Source: Hyphococcus lacteus
GTDB lineage: Bacteria > Pseudomonadota > Alphaproteobacteria > Caulobacterales > Parvularculaceae
Assembly (NCBI RefSeq): GCF_041058985.1
Contig: NZ_JBEHZE010000001.1
Location: 1,054,001 to 1,118,000 of the forward strand
Direction: 5' to 3'
DNA length: 64,000 nt
Shown: piece by piece, positions 7,572 to 15,722 of the stretch
Layout: each line of letters begins with the position of its first letter
Position numbering within the stretch: the first letter of the stretch is position 1
The notes under the pieces: model-generated
What the model was told of the DNA's origin: nothing
What the model saw: only the letters and a program-made list of their open reading frames with translations
Database searches by the model: none
Translations under genes and position numbers: made by a program

Positions 7572-9335
7572 ATGGACGCGCAGCTTCTCACCTTTATTTT
7601 TGTCGGACTTTCTTTTGCGCTTTATATTGGGATTGCAATCTGGTCTCGGGCCGGCTCGACCGCTGAGTTTTATGTCGCTGGTGGTCATGTGCACCCCATT
7701 GCAAATGGTATGGCAACCGCTGCCGATTGGATGAGCGCCGCATCTTTCATTTCGATGGCGGGGATTATTGCTTTCGCCGGATATGATGCCAGCGTTTATC
7801 TAATGGGATGGACCGGGGGCTATGTCTTGCTTGCCTTGTTGCTCGCACCTTATTTGCGAAAATTTGGTCAGTTCACGGTGCCTGATTTTATTGGCGAGCG
7901 ATATTATTCACGTGCCGCGCGTATCGTGGCGGTGGTTTGCCTGATCGTTGTATCGTTTACCTATATCGCCGGACAGATGCGCGGTGTGGGCGTTGTGTTT
8001 TCACGTTTTCTTGAAATGCCGATCGAGTGGGGCGTTATTGTCGGCATGGGTGTAGTTTTCTTTTACGCCGTCCTCGGTGGCATGAAGGGGATTACCTATA
8101 CGCAGGTTGCGCAATATTGCGTGTTGATCTTTGCGTATATGGTGCCAGCAATTTTCATTTCTATACTGATGACAGGAAACCCCATTCCGCAATTAGGGCT
8201 TGGTTCTAATGTGGCAGGTGAAACAATATCGGTTCTTAATAAGCTTGATGGGGCGCTCGTCGATCTCGGGTTTTCCGCCTATACCAGCGCCGTTAAATCC
8301 AAAATAGATATAGCCGCGATCACCCTGGCGTTGATGGCAGGGACAGCAGGCTTGCCGCATGTGATTGTGCGTTTCTTTACGGTCCCAAAGGTATCTGATG
8401 CTCGACGGTCAGCTGGTTATGCACTTGTTTTTATTGCGCTATTATACACAACGGCACCGGCGGTAGGTGCTTTCGCGCGTTTGAACTTTATCGATAGTGT
8501 TCACGAAAAACCTTATGCGGAAGCGCCTCAATGGGTAAAAAGTTGGGAGAGTATTGGACTAATCGCGTGGCTAGATAAAAACGAGGATGGTGTCATCCAA
8601 TATGGCTCTGGCACCCCGTTTGAGGGGCGTGCTGACTTTGTGGATGGACAGGGTCAGAACGGTGAGCGGCTTGTCTCGAATACGCCCACTGACAACGCCA
8701 ACGAAATTTCTGTTGACCGTGATATTATGGTGCTTGCCAACCCTGAAATTGCGCAACTGCCCGGCTGGGTGATTGCGCTTGTGGCGGCTGGTGGTGTAGC
8801 GGCGGCATTGTCAACGGCTGCGGGATTGTTGTTAGTCATATCGACAGCGATTAGTCACGATCTATTGAAAAAAACATTCAGGCCACAGATCACAGAAAAA
8901 GCTGAATTGATGGCGGCGCGTGGCGCAGCGACTGTTGCGATCATTATCGCTGGATATCTAGGAATTAATCCGCCGGGCTTCGTTGCGCAAGTTGTGGCCT
9001 TAGCTTTTGGTTTGGCCGCAGCATCATTGTTCCCCGCGATATTAATGGGTATTTTCTTTAAAAGCATAAACCGCGAAGGTGCGGTTGCTGGAATGATCAG
9101 CGGCTTAGCGTTTACCCTGAGTTATATCATCTATTTCAAATCGCCTTGGTTCGGCGCTGTGAATGATGCAAGCCATTGGTTTTTAGGCGTGTCCCCAGAG
9201 GGGATCGGCACGTTAGGGATGGTGTTAAACTTTGTGATCGCGATTGGTGTCTCGCGATTTACCGCTCCGACGCCCGTTGCTGTTCGTGCAATGATTGATG
9301 ATATTCGAATGCCCGTTAGCAAAACTAGCACTTAA
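7572..9335 (+). CDS. Sodium:solute symporter, SSS family (ActP / VC_2705-like)
   Basis: 587 residues, about 13 membrane helices. FYVAGGHVHPIANGMATAADWMS is split over the SSS signature region, and GTAGLPHVIVRFFTVP matches the ActP-type core. The periplasmic insert near residues 325-370 (LDKNEDGVIQYGSG ... DRDIMVLANPE) is a feature of the VC_2705 subgroup associated with DUF4212. The family imports monocarboxylates such as acetate with sodium; the exact substrate is not evident. Its stop codon overlaps that of the convergent repeat protein by four bases. Confidence 0.9.
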   Translation: MDAQLLTFIFVGLSFALYIGIAIWSRAGSTAEFYVAGGHVHPIANGMATAADWMSAASFISMAGIIAFAGYDASVYLMGWTGGYVLLALLLAPYLRKFGQFTVPDFIGERYYSRAARIVAVVCLIVVSFTYIAGQMRGVGVVFSRFLEMPIEWGVIVGMGVVFFYAVLGGMKGITYTQVAQYCVLIFAYMVPAIFISILMTGNPIPQLGLGSNVAGETISVLNKLDGALVDLGFSAYTSAVKSKIDIAAITLALMAGTAGLPHVIVRFFTVPKVSDARRSAGYALVFIALLYTTAPAVGAFARLNFIDSVHEKPYAEAPQWVKSWESIGLIAWLDKNEDGVIQYGSGTPFEGRADFVDGQGQNGERLVSNTPTDNANEISVDRDIMVLANPEIAQLPGWVIALVAAGGVAAALSTAAGLLLVISTAISHDLLKKTFRPQITEKAELMAARGAATVAIIIAGYLGINPPGFVAQVVALAFGLAAASLFPAILMGIFFKSINREGAVAGMISGLAFTLSYIIYFKSPWFGAVNDASHWFLGVSPEGIGTLGMVLNFVIAIGVSRFTAPTPVAVRAMIDDIRMPVSKTST

Positions 9336-10612
9336 TCAGTGTCTTCGGCCTCTATGCCCACGCTTTCCAGCGCCCGTTGCCGGTCGTAATCGCTATCTAT
9401 GCCTTCTGCTGCGGCTTTGTATGCCTCTAGCAAAATTGGCGTTGACCGTGCTTGCCCTGCAAAATTCTCTAGCGCAAGGCGACGATCATGATCGCTATCA
9501 ATTTCATTGGTTGAATCAATCAGTGTTCTAACTAAATTTGGAGGGAGGTCGTTGATCTCAGAGGCGTCAGATAGAGCGAGGCGTTTGTCATGATCTGAGT
9601 CAATTTCGGCAAAGGCGCTGAACCATGCTTTGGCGACCTCGTTATCGCGGGCCATAAACGGGGCGGCTTCCACCAAAAGTAGGCGCATGTCATGCGCACT
9701 ATCCATTTGATCGCGAATGATCAGCAAGAGTTTGGTGATGTTATCAGCGTCAAGGTCGGGTTGTTTTAACAATGCCTCTCCGGCTAATCGCAAGTCATGT
9801 TCGCTATCGATTGTTTCGAATAACCCAAGACTGAGCGCTATTGCATCGCCGTTCATGGGGTGCTCGCTCACCGTTTCGATCAAGCGCCGCATATCATAAT
9901 CACTATCGATGTTTGACGCTGCTTTGAGGAAATATGGGATGTCTTCGGTGCGAACAGTTTCCTTACTGAGGATATCACCGAGAATTGTCCGCAAAGTGGT
10001 ATCAGATTCAATGACTGACAGCGCCTCAAGTAAGCTGCGGAGTTCCGCTGGTGTCAGGTCTGCTTGTTTTATTAATTCTGCGGAATAGCGTTCACGCGCA
10101 TGATCCCCGTAAAGGGCGTCATATTTATCTAACACCGCGCTAACACCACCTTCTTGTAATAGGGCTGCGACCCGCTCTTCTGCGCGTACGCCGCTGGCAC
10201 CTAAAAACCCTGTTAACAGCTGGCGCATCGCAGAATCGGTTTCTACGTCTTTCTCTTGTTCTTCTTCGTCGATGAAATACCTGCGTTCAACGTCATCACC
10301 GTTACGTTCATAAATCGCTTTTTCGGTGACACCATTTTTCTCACGCGTAATGGCTAGTTTGTGATCGAGGGATTTAATATCATCAGCAGTATCGTTTAAA
10401 ACGTATTCTCCACGCCATTGTGCTTCCATGCGCAATTCATCGCGGCGGAGCGAGAATGTACCCTTGTCGCCGGTGACCACGAGGTGAACACCTTCGCTAT
10501 CATCGATGTCAAAGTCGATTGGCGGTTCGTTGTTGCCAACGGTTACGCCGTAAATGATCGATATGATCAGTGATCCACCGACAAGTGCGCCCAATGTCCT
10601 AAGGCGGTCCAT
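9332..10612 (-). CDS. Membrane-anchored protein with seven IDSDxDxR repeats
   Basis: 426 residues of unknown function. Residues 9-26 form a single N-terminal hydrophobic segment (signal anchor or signal peptide). Residues 200-415 hold seven repeats with a period of 33-35 residues, each opening with a version of IDSDxDxRxxL: VIESDTTLR, NIDSDYDMR, TIDSEHDLR, QMDSAHDMR, EIDSDHDKR, EIDSDHDRR and GIDSDYDRQ. The rest of each repeat reads as amphipathic helices, so an alpha-solenoid is likely. Similar SDxDxR repeats are, to my knowledge, found behind BlaR1/M56-type modules, but no peptidase domain is present here. The region before the repeats (30-130) has beta-like character. It converges with the symporter gene, sharing stop bases. 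Confidence 0.75.
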   Translation of the reverse strand: MDRLRTLGALVGGSLIISIIYGVTVGNNEPPIDFDIDDSEGVHLVVTGDKGTFSLRRDELRMEAQWRGEYVLNDTADDIKSLDHKLAITREKNGVTEKAIYERNGDDVERRYFIDEEEQEKDVETDSAMRQLLTGFLGASGVRAEERVAALLQEGGVSAVLDKYDALYGDHARERYSAELIKQADLTPAELRSLLEALSVIESDTTLRTILGDILSKETVRTEDIPYFLKAASNIDSDYDMRRLIETVSEHPMNGDAIALSLGLFETIDSEHDLRLAGEALLKQPDLDADNITKLLLIIRDQMDSAHDMRLLLVEAAPFMARDNEVAKAWFSAFAEIDSDHDKRLALSDASEINDLPPNLVRTLIDSTNEIDSDHDRRLALENFAGQARSTPILLEAYKAAAEGIDSDYDRQRALESVGIEAEDTD

Positions 10613-10684
10613 CGTTCCGCTCCTGCATAATTAAACGAGGTGAGAATATAGTGCCTCTATCTGGAAATCCATCTGGATGAAAGA

Positions 10685-11815
10685 CTATTCTAGATCAACC
10701 GAAGCGGTTTTGAGATAGTCTGCGCTTCGCATTTCCATAAGGCGCGAGGCAGTCCGTTCAAATTCAAAGGCACCATGCCCATCGGGGTAAAGGTCGTCTG
10801 GTTCGCCTTCGGCAGAACAAACCAGTTTTACTTTGGCATCGTATATGGTGTCGATCAGGGTCGAAAACCGTTTTGCTTCATTGCGCAGTTCCGGTCTCAT
10901 AATCGGGATATGGTCGATATAAATTGCTCCGTATCGTCGAATGAGGGCTAAATAGTCGGACGCCCCCAAGGGCTTTTCACACAAATCGGCAAAATCAAAT
11001 CGTGCAGCACCACGCGCGGCACGCGGAACAATCAGTTTACGACCTTTTATTGTGATTTCTTCTTTATGTTCATGCCCGCCGCTAATCATATTTTGCCACG
11101 CGGCATCCATCGCTTTATCTGCGTCTGGACCAAGGGGGTGGTAATAAACGGGGGCTTCACTCAGCTTGGCGAGGCGATAATCCTGTGCGGAACGCAGTTC
11201 ACAAACATCAAGTTTGGATTTCAGAATTTCGATAAACGGCAGAAACAACTGCCGGTTCAGCCCTTCTTTATATAGATCGTCTGGAACCCGGTTAGACGTC
11301 GCAACCACCACAACGCCATATTCAAAAAGTGCTGTAAACAAACGCCCCAATATCATCGCATCAGCAATGTCAGTGACGTAAAATTCATCGAAACACAAAA
11401 GCCGCGCATCTTGCGCAATGTCATAGGCAACGGGCGGCATAGGGTCATCCGGCGAGGCCCGGTTCATGGCTTTGTGACGGCGTTTTTCAGCAAGGTCTTT
11501 TGTGCGCCAGTTGGCAATGCGCTCATGGGTCTCGGCCATGAATTCATGAAAATGGACGCGGCGTTTTTGTTTGTATGCGGTGTTGTTGAAAAAGAGGTCC
11601 ATCAACAGTGTTTTACCGCGACCGACGCCACCCCAAAGGTAAACGCCACGGGGTGGTGTTTTTCGGAACGAGAAAAATCCGCGCTGTGGGCCGTTATAAG
11701 ATTTTAATTGATCATGCAAAAGCTGTAGCCGATCGGCTGCCTCTTCCTGGGCCGGATCAGAGTCCAGCGCGCCTGATTGAACAAGCGCATCATATCGTGG
11801 CCTCGGCCCTTTCAT
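10685..11815 (-). CDS. zapE: Cell division ATPase ZapE (AFG1-like)
   Basis: 376 residues. Walker A is GGVGRGKT (residues 62-69), Walker B is LLCFDEFYVTD, and VVATSNRVPDDLYKEGLNR is the sensor/arginine region typical of ZapE/AFG1. RPRYDALVQSGAL is the usual N-terminus. ZapE associates with the Z-ring in gammaproteobacteria; mitochondrial and alphaproteobacterial relatives are linked to membrane protein turnover. It is transcribed alone, with about 150 bases upstream before the decayed arsenic operon. Confidence 0.93.
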   Translation of the reverse strand: MKGPRPRYDALVQSGALDSDPAQEEAADRLQLLHDQLKSYNGPQRGFFSFRKTPPRGVYLWGGVGRGKTLLMDLFFNNTAYKQKRRVHFHEFMAETHERIANWRTKDLAEKRRHKAMNRASPDDPMPPVAYDIAQDARLLCFDEFYVTDIADAMILGRLFTALFEYGVVVVATSNRVPDDLYKEGLNRQLFLPFIEILKSKLDVCELRSAQDYRLAKLSEAPVYYHPLGPDADKAMDAAWQNMISGGHEHKEEITIKGRKLIVPRAARGAARFDFADLCEKPLGASDYLALIRRYGAIYIDHIPIMRPELRNEAKRFSTLIDTIYDAKVKLVCSAEGEPDDLYPDGHGAFEFERTASRLMEMRSADYLKTASVDLE

Positions 11816-11971
11816 TGTGTCCGGCTATAACCTGTTGTGCCAGTGTCGGGAAGTCTGTCACTCTGGGAAAGTGCCGGCGCGTTGCATTGGCCACAGCAAC
11901 GTGCGTTTGAAGAAATTTGACGCTTCAATGAGCGCGTAGGGCGGACCAATTTTTCGGGACGGTCTTGGGCG

Positions 11972-12133
11972 TCAACGAATGTACGCTGTTAGTACAGCGA
12001 CGACTAAATTCACTTTTGCAAACTCAAGCGGCATCAGGTCAGGGAGCGGGCTGGGAATACGCTGGCCAAGGGTGATGCCGACAATAATGCTCAACCCAAT
12101 CCAAAGGCTGGGCTAGCGTTCGAAAATTGACAT
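11972..12133 (-). pseudogene. Remnant of arsenite permease acr3 (N-terminal fragment)
   Basis: The minus strand from the ATG at 12133 reads MSIFER, then an in-frame TAG, then PSLWIGLSIIVGITLGQ, then PDLMPLEFAKVNLVVAVL, ending at TGA (11972-11974). Acr3 permeases begin MxxFERYLxLWVxLxIxxGIxLG and continue xxEVAxVNLPVxxLIW. The fragment therefore matches the first ~50 residues with a premature stop at codon 7 and loss of everything after the second membrane segment. It lies where acr3 belongs, downstream of arsR-arsI. Recognition is from memory of the family; a BLASTX would settle it. Confidence 0.7.
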
Positions 12134-12134
12134 T

Positions 12135-12235
12135 TTGATTATCCGCAATCTTTTTCTGCCAGAAAGCGTTTCGATTGCGAAAGAACTTTTCGATCCCGAT
12201 TGGATATGATCCGCAGAATATGGGTGCCAGTCCTT
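12135..12235 (-). pseudogene. Probable remnant of arsenate reductase arsC
   Basis: On the minus strand the codons read KDWHPYSADHIQSGSKSSFA, continuing IETLSGRKRLRII. Thioredoxin-type ArsC proteins have an internal segment of the form xxYSAGSxPxGxVxPxAIExL. The fit to YSA, the following G and FAIETL is good enough to propose a short internal relic, although the catalytic CxxxxR N-terminus and the C-terminal cysteines are missing. The relic sits between arsI and the acr3 remnant, the expected place for arsC. Short similarity, so moderate confidence. Confidence 0.45.
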
Positions 12236-12264
12236 TTGGGTTGCGTGGTTTATATCGGTCTTGG

Positions 12265-12732
12265 TTATGGGCTGCTTTGTGTGGGCGTGGTCGTTTGAGG
12301 TGCGCAACATGGTGCACTGGCTTGATTGGCGTTTTCATCGGCGACTAATTCTGGGTCTTTTCCGAACACATCGGATGAGCCAAAAGTGTGGAAAAGCTCC
12401 CAGATTGCGCCCTGAGGGTCGTGTGACCAATATTTGTCGCTATTGGCATAGCAGCAGGTGGTGTCGTTTTCTGCTGAGAGTGGTGCTTCGATAGCGCGCA
12501 GGCGGTTGGCAGTCGATTCCAGTTGTTCTTGATTGTCTAGTGAAATGCCAACGTGATCGACGCCCGTTTTTTCGCTGCGGCTGGAAATGGCAATATTTGC
12601 GCTCGGCTCGTCTAACATCCACTTTGCGTAATCTGCCTCGCGTCGTGCTGGTTCGGTACCGAAAAGGGCGTTGTAGTACATGATGGATTGTTCTAAATCT
12701 TCGACCTTTAGGTGGATGTGCAAGCGTTTCAT
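12265..12732 (-). CDS. arsI: ArsI/CadI family C-As lyase-like dioxygenase
   Basis: 155 residues. A single VOC/glyoxalase fold: MKRLHIHLKVEDLEQSI with the first metal His, KWMLDEPSANIAISS, GVDHVGISLDN with the second His, and DPQGAIWELFHTFG with the Glu ligand. TTCCYA carries the vicinal cysteine pair that binds trivalent arsenicals in ArsI. A second CC near the C-terminus (APCCAP) is also usual. ArsI cleaves the carbon-arsenic bond of methylarsenite with Fe(II) and oxygen. The ATG at 12732 overlaps the arsR stop (ATGA), which decides the start. CadI-like metal resistance is an alternative reading. Confidence 0.88.
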   Translation of the reverse strand: MKRLHIHLKVEDLEQSIMYYNALFGTEPARREADYAKWMLDEPSANIAISSRSEKTGVDHVGISLDNQEQLESTANRLRAIEAPLSAENDTTCCYANSDKYWSHDPQGAIWELFHTFGSSDVFGKDPELVADENANQASAPCCAPQTTTPTQSSP

Positions 12733-13058
12733 GGGCATGTTTCCTTGATGATGTATGGGCCACAGAGGCGTTTGTCGCCTCCACAGCAATCTGCCAATAA
12801 AAATTCGATTAGATCGCGCAATCCGCCGTAATCGGCGGCGTAGATAATGCTGCGGCCATCTTTGCGCGCATGGATAAGTTCTGCGCGTTCCAGCTCTTTG
12901 AGGTGAAACGATAGTGTTGGAGCGGCAAGGCCAAGCGCGTTCGCGATCGCACCAGCCGCCATGCCGTTTGGCCCGGCCCTCACCAGCAGTTTCAACGTGG
13001 AAAGCCGGGTTTCCTGCGCTAACGCAGAGAAGGCGCTGACGGCGTTATCTGTCTCCAT
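12729..13058 (-). CDS. arsR: ArsR/SmtB family arsenic-responsive repressor
   Basis: 109 residues. A winged helix with FSALAQETRLSTLKLLVRAG, AGAIANALGLAAPTLSFHLK (recognition helix) and the wing ARKDGRSIIYAADYG. The C-terminus has a cysteine group (ADCCGGDKRLCGP) in the position used by one type of ArsR to bind As(III), which would release it from DNA. It is the first gene of the remaining arsR-arsI operon and very probably represses its own promoter at the dyad upstream. Confidence 0.9.
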   Translation of the reverse strand: METDNAVSAFSALAQETRLSTLKLLVRAGPNGMAAGAIANALGLAAPTLSFHLKELERAELIHARKDGRSIIYAADYGGLRDLIEFLLADCCGGDKRLCGPYIIKETCP

Positions 13059-13087
13059 GGATTGTCCTTCTTCTGCGATAAATTGTT

Positions 13088-13127
13088 ATATTTCGAAATT
13101 TATATAATTCTATAATTATCGAAATAT
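13088..13127. promoter_or_regulatory. Candidate ArsR operator dyad upstream of arsR
   Basis: Perfect inverted halves ATATTTCG (13088-13095) and CGAAATAT (13120-13127) flank a 24-base AT-only-like core (one internal C). It lies 30-70 bases before the arsR ATG, where a promoter and repressor site would overlap. The rest of the ~330-base region to sdhB holds the sdhB terminator and nothing else I can identify. Confidence 0.45.
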
Positions 13128-13279
13128 CAAAGCATGTCAAGAATACGCTGCCGAGCTTTCGACAGGTACGCGTGATTATTGTTTTTGTGCACAGAAAAGA
13201 TGGGTTATGGAAACAAATGAGGGGTCTGCGTAGTCCTAAGTGAAGCGCGTGAGCTTTACTGGCTATGGCTAAAGGCGCA

Positions 13280-13314
13280 GAAAAATGCGGGATCCGACAA
13301 AAGCCGTCCCGCAT
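13280..13314 (-). terminator. Rho-independent terminator after sdhB
   Basis: On the minus strand, stem ATGCGGGA / TCCCGCAT with a 14-base loop is followed by TTTTT. It lies about 70 bases after the sdhB stop in the direction of transcription. Confidence 0.75.
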
Positions 13315-13385
13315 CAAATGCCTCGAAAAATAAAATTAAACCGACTCGCGCGGTGTAATGGAAGTCCGCGTGATGTTGGGGCGTG

Positions 13386-14213
13386 CTATTCCGCCGCTTG
13401 TGGCACACCTTTAGGGTCGGGCCGGTTCACCATCAGCTTTTTAATCTCGGCGATCGCTTTGGCTGGATTAAGGTGCTTCGGGCAAACCTGCGCGCAATTC
13501 ATAATCGTATGGCAGCGATAGAGTTTGAATTCATCCTCAAGCTTGTCGAGGCGTTCATTCGTGAGTTGGTCGCGGCTATCCGCGAGCCAGCGATATGACT
13601 GAAGAAGCGCAGCCGGCCCAAGATATTCTTCGGACGCATCTTCTTTTTCGCCATTCCACCAATAGGACGGGCAAGACGTTGAGCAACATGCACAGAGGAT
13701 GCATTCATAAAGTCCATCAAGCTCTGCTCTATCTTCCGGGGATTGCTTCCACTCGGTTGCAGGCTCTTCTGTTTTGGCTTGCAGAAATGGCTCGATATAG
13801 GCGTGCTGTTTGTAGAAATTGGTAAGGTCGGTCACCAAGTCACGCACGACAGGTTGGTGTGGCAGCGGATAAACATGAATGTCGCCATCGCCCAGTTCGT
13901 CCATGGCTTTGGTGCAGGCAAGGGTGTTTGAGCCATTAATGTTCATAGAGCATGAACCGCAAACCCCTTCGCGGCATGACCGGCGAAACGAAAGCGTTGG
14001 ATCGATTTCGTTTTTAATTTTGATCAGGCCATCAAGTACCATAGATACGTCCGAGACATCGACTTCATAGCTGTCAACGCTTGGGTTTTCGGGGGTTGAT
14101 GGATCGTAGCGATATACGCGGAAGGTACGGGTTTTCGTAGCACCGCTCTTTGCCGGATATGTTTTGCCGTTTTTGTTGATCTTAGAATTTTTCGGCAGTG
14201 TCAGTTCAACCAT
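13386..14213 (-). CDS. sdhB: Succinate dehydrogenase iron-sulfur subunit
   Basis: 275 residues. The 2Fe-2S site is CREGVCGSCSMNINGSNTLAC. The 4Fe-4S and 3Fe-4S sites are CILCACCSTSCPSYWWN and CHTIMNCAQVCPKHLNP. SdhB passes electrons from FAD in SdhA to the membrane subunits. Length and motifs are typical of alphaproteobacteria. The oddity is its place: it lies about 5 kb downstream of sdhCDA, separated by four unrelated genes, one on the opposite strand, so it must have its own promoter, presumably in the 47-base gap after creD or further upstream. Confidence 0.97.
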   Translation of the reverse strand: MVELTLPKNSKINKNGKTYPAKSGATKTRTFRVYRYDPSTPENPSVDSYEVDVSDVSMVLDGLIKIKNEIDPTLSFRRSCREGVCGSCSMNINGSNTLACTKAMDELGDGDIHVYPLPHQPVVRDLVTDLTNFYKQHAYIEPFLQAKTEEPATEWKQSPEDRAELDGLYECILCACCSTSCPSYWWNGEKEDASEEYLGPAALLQSYRWLADSRDQLTNERLDKLEDEFKLYRCHTIMNCAQVCPKHLNPAKAIAEIKKLMVNRPDPKGVPQAAE

Positions 14214-14260
14214 GTACCGGAGACCTTGTCTAAATGCTTCGTTCGCTTGTGCGACCGTAT

Positions 14261-15628
14261 CTATGCCTTATCGCGTCCGCCATACCAATCAAGCCGCCGC
14301 GTTACGAACATGGTCAATGCGATCGCACCAAAGGCCGTAACAGAGCCGATCAGCAGGGCGTAATCCTCTGATTTCATGAGTAGATATATCAGACCATAGG
14401 CTGCTGAAAAGGCGAGAAATGCGATTATGCCGCGCATTTTGCTGTGAAACACCGTCGCAGCATAGGTGCCAGACAGGGCAATCGTTGCCGATGCGGTCAA
14501 TGCAAACGCCGCGTCAAACCCGATATGCTCAGAAAAGGCGAGGACCATAAGATAAAAGATCACTTGGGTGAGCCCGAGCAAGATATATTGCGCCGGGTGG
14601 GCGCGTGCATCGGTGGTGGCCTCGAACAAAAAGAACGTCAGAAAAACCACACCGAGAAACATCAATGAATATTTGAGGGCGCGATTGACGCTTTTATAGG
14701 GGCTGGCCGCGGATACGAAGCTGACACCGAAAGACTTGCCCTGATCGAGAAACCCAAGATTGCCTTCGACCGGGAAGCTGCGCGGCAGATTTCGGGCGAG
14801 GTAAGGGATATGCCATTGCGCGGTAAACCCTTGGTCAGTGATCTCGCGACTATCTGGCAGATATGCGCCTTGAAAACTCGGGTCGGGCCAATCTGATTGC
14901 ATGGAGACGCTTGTGTCCTCGCCCGCAGGAGCAAATTGAAGGGCACCACCCCCGGACATCGGCAACGTCAGCTCAAAATCGATGGTTGCTGAAGGGTCGG
15001 TGATTGGCAGCATCATGCTAATCCCCGGCAGGGAGATATTGTCGCCGCCACGCCCTGTCTCCAGTACCGTTAAGCTGATGCCCGGTTCAAATGCTGCCTT
15101 ATATTCGTTGCCATTAATTTTGACCGACAGCTTATCGCGAATGCCCTTAAGGGCTGTGTCATCACGAAATTTGATCGCAAGGACTGCTCGCTGCCAATCA
15201 AACGCCGCTTCGCCGTCTGCGATGGCCGGGGGCACCAGAGCGCCGAACTTGCCTTTCATTTCTATATCGGCGTCATAAATCGTCGCGTCATAAATTGACC
15301 GGCGTCGTTGCGTTGCCGAGACTTTGGTATCGATGCCTAGGGATTGCGGCGTGAAGGCAAAATATTGCGTACGCTTAACCGGTACCTCAAATCTTTCGAG
15401 TTTATCGGTTTCGATCACCGCCGGAACAATAATCAGGGGACCGCTAATCGTTTGCTCCCCACCGGCCAGTTGGTAGATCTCTTGCTTAACGTTTTCCGCG
15501 CGGGTCGAGCGTTCGAACACCAACCCATAAACCAGCATAGCCGGTATCCACAAAAGGAAGGCAAGCGCGCCCACCAATATCAGCTTTAGCCCCAGGGACC
15601 TGTTTTTGAATGTTGCGTTGATATTCAT
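14261..15628 (-). CDS. creD: CreD-like inner membrane protein
   Basis: 455 residues. An N-terminal membrane helix (LILVGALAFLLWIPAMLVYGLVFER) is followed by a large periplasmic part (residues 40-310) and four to five C-terminal helices. RSTRAENVKQEI, QSLGIDTKVSATQRRRSIYDA and VNRALKYSLMFLGVVFLTFF are diagnostic of CreD. In enterobacteria CreD belongs to the CreBC regulon and affects envelope integrity and colicin tolerance. No creBC is nearby. It ends 47 bases before sdhB in the same direction. Confidence 0.9.
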   Translation of the reverse strand: MNINATFKNRSLGLKLILVGALAFLLWIPAMLVYGLVFERSTRAENVKQEIYQLAGGEQTISGPLIIVPAVIETDKLERFEVPVKRTQYFAFTPQSLGIDTKVSATQRRRSIYDATIYDADIEMKGKFGALVPPAIADGEAAFDWQRAVLAIKFRDDTALKGIRDKLSVKINGNEYKAAFEPGISLTVLETGRGGDNISLPGISMMLPITDPSATIDFELTLPMSGGGALQFAPAGEDTSVSMQSDWPDPSFQGAYLPDSREITDQGFTAQWHIPYLARNLPRSFPVEGNLGFLDQGKSFGVSFVSAASPYKSVNRALKYSLMFLGVVFLTFFLFEATTDARAHPAQYILLGLTQVIFYLMVLAFSEHIGFDAAFALTASATIALSGTYAATVFHSKMRGIIAFLAFSAAYGLIYLLMKSEDYALLIGSVTAFGAIALTMFVTRRLDWYGGRDKA

Positions 15629-15722
15629 AATGCTGCCTTTTCGATCTCCCCTATGGCCTTCGTTTCCCTACGGGGCGGAAATGTTCCGCATAAGGCATGA
15701 TCAAGGAATTTCAAAGGCAAGG

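Noticed and set aside
12039..12338. Minus-strand open frame of about 99 codons after arsI
   Set aside because: It overlaps arsI and runs through the arsC and acr3 relics in a different frame from their similarities; His/Pro/Asn-rich composition is not protein-like.
14444..14668. Open frames antisense to creD, sdhA, sdhC and others
   Set aside because: Several stretches of 60-170 codons lie opposite clear genes. Their composition (Arg/Cys/Ser-rich or low-complexity) mirrors the codon use of the real gene and none has a ribosome site or family match.
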